A stretch of 64,000 bases of DNA. Source: Brooklawnia cerclae. Its GTDB lineage: Bacteria > Actinomycetota > Actinomycetes > Propionibacteriales > Propionibacteriaceae. The notes beneath the pieces were generated by a model. It made no database searches and was not told where the DNA came from. It was given only the letters and a program-made list of their open reading frames with translations. The position numbers and the translations under genes are program-made. How positions within the stretch are numbered: position 1 is the first letter of the stretch; each line of letters opens with the position of its first letter. Location of the stretch: contig NZ_JAAMOZ010000001.1 of the NCBI RefSeq assembly GCF_011758645.1, forward strand, positions 868,001 through 932,000, given 5' to 3'. Below, piece by piece: positions 59,552-64,000 of this stretch.

Positions 59552-60609
59552 GCCTTGCCGACCTGCTCGCGGTAGGACAGGCGCTTGGTGCCCGTGTCGG
59601 CCACGTTCTCGCGCGCCCTGGCCTGCCAGTCGAGGACCTTGGCGTGAGCCTTCTTCCGGGCACCCTCGTCGAGGGCGACAGCCTCGCGGCGCTTCCACTC
59701 GCGGATCCGCCGCTCGATGTAACGCTGCTGTTGCCTGGCCTCGTACCCCTCGGGGTTCGCGGTGTCATGCATCGGCTCGGTGACGCCATGGAAGTAGGCG
59801 CCGAGACGATGCGTGCAGTTCGGGTGCATCAGGCCGGCCGCTCGGGCCTGCTCCAGCGTCCCGGCGACCGGCACATCGACATGCGGAATGCCGGTCAGCG
59901 ACAAGACCTTGCCCTCCCACGGGCGGCACAGCGGGCACTCTGCGGGCGAATCCGACACCTGCACGAGATCATGACCAAGATCCAGCAGCTTGGCCGTATG
60001 GGCGTCAAGGGTCGCCCGGGCGGTCGCCGACCTGACCGACATCTCCGCGTAGGAGGCCATGTCCCAGCGACGCCCGCGACTGTCGATGAACCCCGAGATT
60101 CCCCGCGTCGCCAGATCATCGAGCACCAGCTGGGCAGCCTCACGACGGGTGAGCACCCCCAGCAGGACTTGGGCATCAGCGCGGGACACAGCGGCCCGGT
60201 AGGCGTCGTCGACGGCCCGCAGGATCGCCGTGTTGGCGCCGGTGACCGTAGCCACGGTCTCGCCGACCAGGGCTTGCACGGCGGGCAGCCAGGCAGGGTC
60301 CTTCCCTGCGGCCACAGTGGCCAGCAGGTCCTTGGTGTCCCACGTGGCGATCGCCTCGCCACGCCCCCATGCCGTCACGATCGCCTCGACGATCGCATCC
60401 ACAGACCGATCGGTCAGCTTGTCGAGATCGCCCTTGACGCGGGCGATCAGCAGGCGCAGCTCGGCGAGCTTCCGCTCAGCCCAGTCCGGAGCATCCAGGC
60501 CTTGCCCGAGGGCGCGGGCGATGCGCTCCAGCAGCAGCCGTTCGGCATCGGTGTAGATGCCGAGGATCGGGTCCGCGAGGCCGTCGGCGTCCTGATTCGA
60601 GACGGGCAC
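59545..60609 (-). CDS. Phage minor capsid protein (MuF/min_cap2 type)
   Basis: This 354-residue protein follows the portal gene, as minor capsid proteins do. A conserved zinc-like cluster CPLCRPWEGKVLSLTG and HPNCTHRL at about 240-290 is diagnostic of the phage minor capsid protein 2/MuF group. A basic helical C-terminus (IERRIREWKRREA) follows. GTG 60609 has AGGA upstream. It is packaged in the head in small numbers and may act on DNA or host targets after ejection. Confidence 0.85.
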   Translation of the reverse strand: MPVSNQDADGLADPILGIYTDAERLLLERIARALGQGLDAPDWAERKLAELRLLIARVKGDLDKLTDRSVDAIVEAIVTAWGRGEAIATWDTKDLLATVAAGKDPAWLPAVQALVGETVATVTGANTAILRAVDDAYRAAVSRADAQVLLGVLTRREAAQLVLDDLATRGISGFIDSRGRRWDMASYAEMSVRSATARATLDAHTAKLLDLGHDLVQVSDSPAECPLCRPWEGKVLSLTGIPHVDVPVAGTLEQARAAGLMHPNCTHRLGAYFHGVTEPMHDTANPEGYEARQQQRYIERRIREWKRREAVALDEGARKKAHAKVLDWQARARENVADTGTKRLSYREQVGKAH

Positions 60610-60618
60610 GGCGTCATC

Positions 60619-62208
60619 CTACGTTCGGGCCGTCGCCGGTGGCTGCTGCTCAGGCTCAGGTGTGACCTGCTGCTCGGGCTGGACGGCACCGGCTTGGAGG
60701 CGCTGGACGGCGCGATCGGCGACCGTCGTCGGGTCCTCCACCTTGGTGGCGGATTCGATGGCCTCGACCTCCTCGTCCAGCTGTTCGTCATCCCAGTCGG
60801 GGTGCACCACGCGGACGCGCTCCCGGGTCGAGGCGGCCTCGGCGTTCTTGAGCGCCTGGGCCACGTTCGCCAGCTCCAGCGGGCTCGGGGCGACAGCCGC
60901 CGGGAACGTCACCTTCGTCTGGGCGTCCCCGATCCCGGCGAGAACGGCCACCTGGTCAATGAGAGCCTCCAGGCGCTCAGTCCAGTACCGCGTCTTCTTC
61001 TCCCGGGTCGATAGGGATCGCCGCTCGCGAGACCGTACCTCGGCGGCCGTCTGGGCGCCGCCTTCCGAATTCAGGCCGAACGTGGCGGCCGAGTAGCCGC
61101 AACGCTCGATCGTGTTGCGCACCAGCTCGCCGATGACCGACAGATGCTGCTCTGCACGGATCTCAGGCTGGAACTCCTCGAACGCCTTGCCTGCGTTCGG
61201 CGGGATGTTGAGCCCGGTGAACACCTCCTGGTCGATGTCGGCGAGCATCGGTTTGCCGGGCGTCGTCGGAATTAGCGAGGACTCCGGCACGATCAGGCGT
61301 GCCTTCCCGAGCCGGACGTCCCGCATGAGCGAGGTCCACGCCTCGTCGAGGGCATCAAACAGGGGCTCGGCCTGGTTGAAGTCCGAACGCCCCAGGTCGG
61401 GAGCGACATTCCACAGCCTGTTGGGCAGCATGTTCGGCACGTAGAACGCGTTCATGCCCGGCATGGGAATCGACGAGGACGCGTCAACCATCGCCGCCAC
61501 GCCGCGCGTCTCGGGCAAAGCCGTCAACTCACGGCGAACGCCCAGTTGGGTGTCTGACCCCTCGAACAATGCGTGCTCGACCACTCCGAGCCGGTACTCC
61601 TCGACGTGACGCCACACGGCGTTCCCGTCGGTGGGCAGTACGTGCCAGAACTGCACCGACTGGAAGCGCCCCCAGCGGAAGGTGGGAATGGCGCAGTCGG
61701 CGGGCACCACAGTGATGATGGGATCGCCGTTGTCGACTTCGGCATCCTGGACGATACGCAGGTAGGTGCCGCCGAGCGCCGCACCCGCCTCCGCCGCCTC
61801 CAGGAGGCGTGCATGGAGGCTGTTGGCGTCGAGGATCTTGTCCAGCCTCTCGCGCTGGGCCGTGCTGAGGCCGGGCGTCTCGATTGCCAGCTCCTCGCCG
61901 AACAGCAGATCGGCCGACCCGACCGCGATGTCGGCGGCCAGCGGCATGTGCAAGTTGGGGGACTGCTGATTGGGCTTGACAGGCTGACCCCACCACCAGC
62001 GTGCCCACCAGCCGACGACGCCGCCGGCGAGCTGAGCGGGGCGGGGCCGGTACAGGGCGTTCGACAGGTCGCCGTAGAAGCCGCCGCCGTAGTAGGAGGC
62101 CAGATGTTCACGGTCACCGGCCCACCACACCGACCACTCGGCCATCTTGTCGTAGACGGGGACCAGGCGCTTGGGTGGCCAGTCGGCATTGATGCCGTAG
62201 TCGATCAC
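60619..62208 (-). CDS. Portal protein
   Basis: This 529-residue portal protein forms the ring through which DNA enters and leaves the head. It has the typical portal layout: N-terminal strands with Trp-rich loops (WWARWWWGQ), a helical core (FNQAEPLFDALDEAWTSL), and a long C-terminal crown rich in Gln and Pro. GTG 62208 overlaps the large-terminase stop (GTGA), with GGAGGAGG upstream. Length is normal for siphovirus portals. Confidence 0.9.
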   Translation of the reverse strand: MIDYGINADWPPKRLVPVYDKMAEWSVWWAGDREHLASYYGGGFYGDLSNALYRPRPAQLAGGVVGWWARWWWGQPVKPNQQSPNLHMPLAADIAVGSADLLFGEELAIETPGLSTAQRERLDKILDANSLHARLLEAAEAGAALGGTYLRIVQDAEVDNGDPIITVVPADCAIPTFRWGRFQSVQFWHVLPTDGNAVWRHVEEYRLGVVEHALFEGSDTQLGVRRELTALPETRGVAAMVDASSSIPMPGMNAFYVPNMLPNRLWNVAPDLGRSDFNQAEPLFDALDEAWTSLMRDVRLGKARLIVPESSLIPTTPGKPMLADIDQEVFTGLNIPPNAGKAFEEFQPEIRAEQHLSVIGELVRNTIERCGYSAATFGLNSEGGAQTAAEVRSRERRSLSTREKKTRYWTERLEALIDQVAVLAGIGDAQTKVTFPAAVAPSPLELANVAQALKNAEAASTRERVRVVHPDWDDEQLDEEVEAIESATKVEDPTTVADRAVQRLQAGAVQPEQQVTPEPEQQPPATART

Positions 62209-63485
62209 GCTGCCTCCTCCTCGTCTTGGTCGATGGTCAGCACGGGCAGGAACGGGCGCCACAGATAGCGGGTCGAATGCACGACGTAGCGGGCGGCATC
62301 CATGGCGTGATCGTCACGTTTCACCGGGGCATCCAGGCCGCGCTCGGTTGCCTTGTCGTCCCACACGTAGCCGGGTATCTCCCGGATGAGGTTGCGGCAG
62401 CGGTCGGACACCAGCAGGTTGCCGGTCGCCAGCAGCGCCGACATGGTGCGGATGCCGGACACGACGTCGTTGGTGGCGTCAGTGACGTTCGGCACGCGGT
62501 CGGCGAACAGTTGCTCCTTGAACGCCGCGGCCGCCGGATCGACGTAGATCCATTCGGGGGCTCGAGTAGTGAGCCAGGACCGGAGGTCTTTCGAGTGGCC
62601 AGCTGGGGACATTCGCCCGGGGGCCCACTCGTCGACCAGGTAGAGGCGGGGCTGGGGGGTGATCGACAGCCCCAGCATGATTCCCCGGGTGGCGTTGGTG
62701 GTGCCGTAGTCGACGCCCAGACCGGGCGTGCGGATCATGGCGGGCAGGGATGCGTGAGGGACGATATGGGTGGCCTCGTCCCACATGTCGTAGATGGCGC
62801 CCTCTGCCTGCACCCACAGCCCGAGGATGAACCGCTTGTACCACAGGCCTGTGTATTCGCGCTTCAGTGAGCTGACATAGGAGGTTGTCAGGCTGGGGTT
62901 GTCCTCCAGGTTGAAGTGGAAGACCCGCCAGTCCGGCAGGGTGCTGGTGATGTTGCCGTTCCAGCCCGCCACACGGTCGAGGAAGTCGACCTTGAGCCAG
63001 TGACGGGGGCCGTCCGGGTTCGTGGTGCCGAACATTCGCGACCACGGCGTGGACATGCGGGCCAGCATCTGCTTGAAGAACTCCTCGGGCACCACGGTGA
63101 GCTCGTCACCGTAGGCTCCGAGGACGGTCATGCCGCGGATGACCTTCTCGGCTTTCGCGTCGGAGGCACCGAGGACATGGACGCGGCGGCCGAAGATACT
63201 GACCGTGGGCGCCCCGTAATTGCCGATGACCTGGGAGGCGACCCGGCCGAACAGCTCGGCGTCCTGCAAGGGACCGATGACGTTGCGCCACACGGCGTCG
63301 CGGGTGCGGCCGAACATGACGAGCTGGCCGGACCGGGCGAGGGTGGCGCGAACGAAGATCAGCCAGCGGACCAGCGAGCCGATGGTCTTGCCCGAGCGGA
63401 CCGCGCCCTCCCACAGGTTGACGCGGCGGTCGGCGTCACGGATCGACGCGACCTGCTTGGCCGACAGTCTCGGGCTCGCCGCCAT
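62205..63485 (-). CDS. Large terminase subunit
   Basis: This 426-residue packaging motor and nuclease has an ATPase with Walker A-like GAVRSGKT (residues 27-34) and Walker B YGDE (125-128). A C-terminal RNase H-like nuclease begins with LGVDYGTTNATRG and has a late acidic residue in HAMDAARY. It cuts phage concatemers and pumps DNA into the head. ATG 63485 is chosen from GGAGG upstream; GTG 63491 is possible. It overlaps the small terminase gene by 50 bases. Confidence 0.93.
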   Translation of the reverse strand: MAASPRLSAKQVASIRDADRRVNLWEGAVRSGKTIGSLVRWLIFVRATLARSGQLVMFGRTRDAVWRNVIGPLQDAELFGRVASQVIGNYGAPTVSIFGRRVHVLGASDAKAEKVIRGMTVLGAYGDELTVVPEEFFKQMLARMSTPWSRMFGTTNPDGPRHWLKVDFLDRVAGWNGNITSTLPDWRVFHFNLEDNPSLTTSYVSSLKREYTGLWYKRFILGLWVQAEGAIYDMWDEATHIVPHASLPAMIRTPGLGVDYGTTNATRGIMLGLSITPQPRLYLVDEWAPGRMSPAGHSKDLRSWLTTRAPEWIYVDPAAAAFKEQLFADRVPNVTDATNDVVSGIRTMSALLATGNLLVSDRCRNLIREIPGYVWDDKATERGLDAPVKRDDHAMDAARYVVHSTRYLWRPFLPVLTIDQDEEEAA

Positions 63486-64000
63486 CGTCACCGACCTCCT
63501 TGTTGTCGTCCAGGCCGAGTTGGGCGGCAATGCCATCGATGAGGCTGACGGCCTGCTCGTCGACACCGGACAGGTTGGCTGTCAGGCGGTCGATGGTCTG
63601 GGATGACGAGGAGCGGGCCCGGGCGGCCATGTCGGCGTCGCGGACGGGGACGAAGCCGAGCACTGTCGACTCCTCGACGCCCATCGCACCGCGCAGGATC
63701 GTCTTCCAGCCCTTCCGGCCGCGCTGGACGTCCAGGACGTCCTCCTGCATGATGCGCAGGAGCTGGAGTTCGGCGAGTGCGGCTTCGGCGCGAGCGGCCT
63801 TGGCGTCGGTGATGTGGGCTTCAGTGGCGACCGCTGTCTGTGCCCGATCCCAGTCGAGTTCGAGCTTTCGGGCGTGCAGGGAGACTGTCCCCTTGGATCG
63901 GCCCATCAGGTCGGCGATCTGGCCGAGCGTCTTCCCCTCGGCGTGGAGGGAGGTCAGGATCCGGGAGTCCTCGGTGGTCCACGGGTGGTTGCGGCCGGGG
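63436..64000 (-). CDS. Small terminase subunit (5' end beyond window)
   Basis: The frame runs off the right edge of the window; 188 residues are visible, of which about 30 precede the first ATG at 63906. These include WTTEDSRILTSLHAEGKTLG, a Myb/HTH-like DNA-binding helix set, followed by a helical body and an acidic C-terminus. Small terminase subunits bind pac or cos DNA and hand it to the large subunit. The gene overlaps the large terminase by 50 bases. The 5' end is not in the window, so the start is unknown. Confidence 0.82.
   Translation of the reverse strand, partial: PGRNHPWTTEDSRILTSLHAEGKTLGQIADLMGRSKGTVSLHARKLELDWDRAQTAVATEAHITDAKAARAEAALAELQLLRIMQEDVLDVQRGRKGWKTILRGAMGVEESTVLGFVPVRDADMAARARSSSSQTIDRLTANLSGVDEQAVSLIDGIAAQLGLDDNKEVGDDGGEPETVGQAGRVDP

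Larger units (their letters stand above)
41670..64000 (-). mobile_element. Siphovirus-type prophage, tRNA-Val proximal part
   Basis: A contiguous minus-strand run of phage genes, from small terminase at the right edge to holin near the tRNA, shows the conserved order of long non-contractile-tailed phages: packaging, head, connector, tail, fibre, lysis. Overlapping starts and stops throughout and the absence of obvious decay in the visible part suggest an intact element. About 22 kb is visible; integrase, repressor, early genes and the other attachment site lie beyond 64000. The tRNA boundary is inferred, as only one end is seen. Confidence 0.92.

Overview
This window comes from a high-GC Gram-positive bacterium of the Actinomycetota. 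The signs are GC-rich wobble positions, frequent GTG/TTG starts, a FasR-fabD-fabH-acpP-fabF cluster, aceE followed by a DUF3052 gene, a DUF3145 gene, and a HAIR operator (the HspR site) before an hsp20 gene. Placement near the Propionibacteriaceae is an inference from gene content only. Positions 1-41669 are chromosomal. From about 41670 to the right edge the DNA is a siphovirus-type prophage beside a tRNA-Val gene; it continues beyond the window.

Host layout. (i) 283-4361 (+): a tightly overlapped MoxR ATPase - DUF58 - VWA - VWA operon. (ii) 4931-12765 (-): a carbohydrate locus transcribed leftward, with an SDR dehydrogenase, a ribose-type ABC importer (binding protein, double ATPase, permease), a ROK repressor and an FGGY kinase. 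Strong hairpins separate the genes, and a TTTA-N-TAAA palindrome lies upstream. (iii) 12918-19325: a long-chain acyl-CoA ligase, a frameshifted GNAT gene, a lipoprotein/PKD-like gene pair and an S9 peptidase. (iv) 19354-25235: a LacI repressor diverging from a PotABCD-like importer whose last gene, translationally coupled, encodes an adenosine-deaminase-family enzyme. (v) 25330-29281 (-): a CitA/CitB-type two-component system and a GntP-family permease. (vi) 29484-40771: DUF3145, a dense 21-bp repeat array, the fatty-acid synthesis cluster with its PucR-type regulator, an azoreductase, a KDG-kinase-like PfkB protein, aceE and DUF3052. (vii) 40823-41669: hsp20 under a HAIR element plus a SigH/SigR-like promoter, then tRNA-Val(UAC).

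Prophage layout (transcribed right to left). Small terminase (cut by the window edge), large terminase, portal, minor capsid protein, scaffold, SU10-like major capsid protein, head-tail connectors, tail terminator, major tail protein, tail chaperones in a -1 frameshift arrangement, a tape measure protein with a transglycosylase-like domain, distal and minor tail proteins, three related fibre-like genes with a glycosyltransferase gene among them, a small membrane protein, an NlpC/P60 endolysin and a holin, ending in a strong terminator 185 bp from the tRNA. One gene (59150-59551) runs against the module and looks like a lysogenic-conversion cargo gene. Integrase, repressor and the far attachment site are outside the window.

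Recurrent themes. Several host operons carry their own predicted switch: LacI operator, ROK-type palindrome, HAIR/SigH, and a PucR-type FasR. A REP-like 13-bp inverted-repeat family (TTCGACAGGCTCA and its complement) occupies host intergenic spaces at 4.86, 6.5-6.7 and 30.0-30.3 kb, and I did not see it in the prophage.
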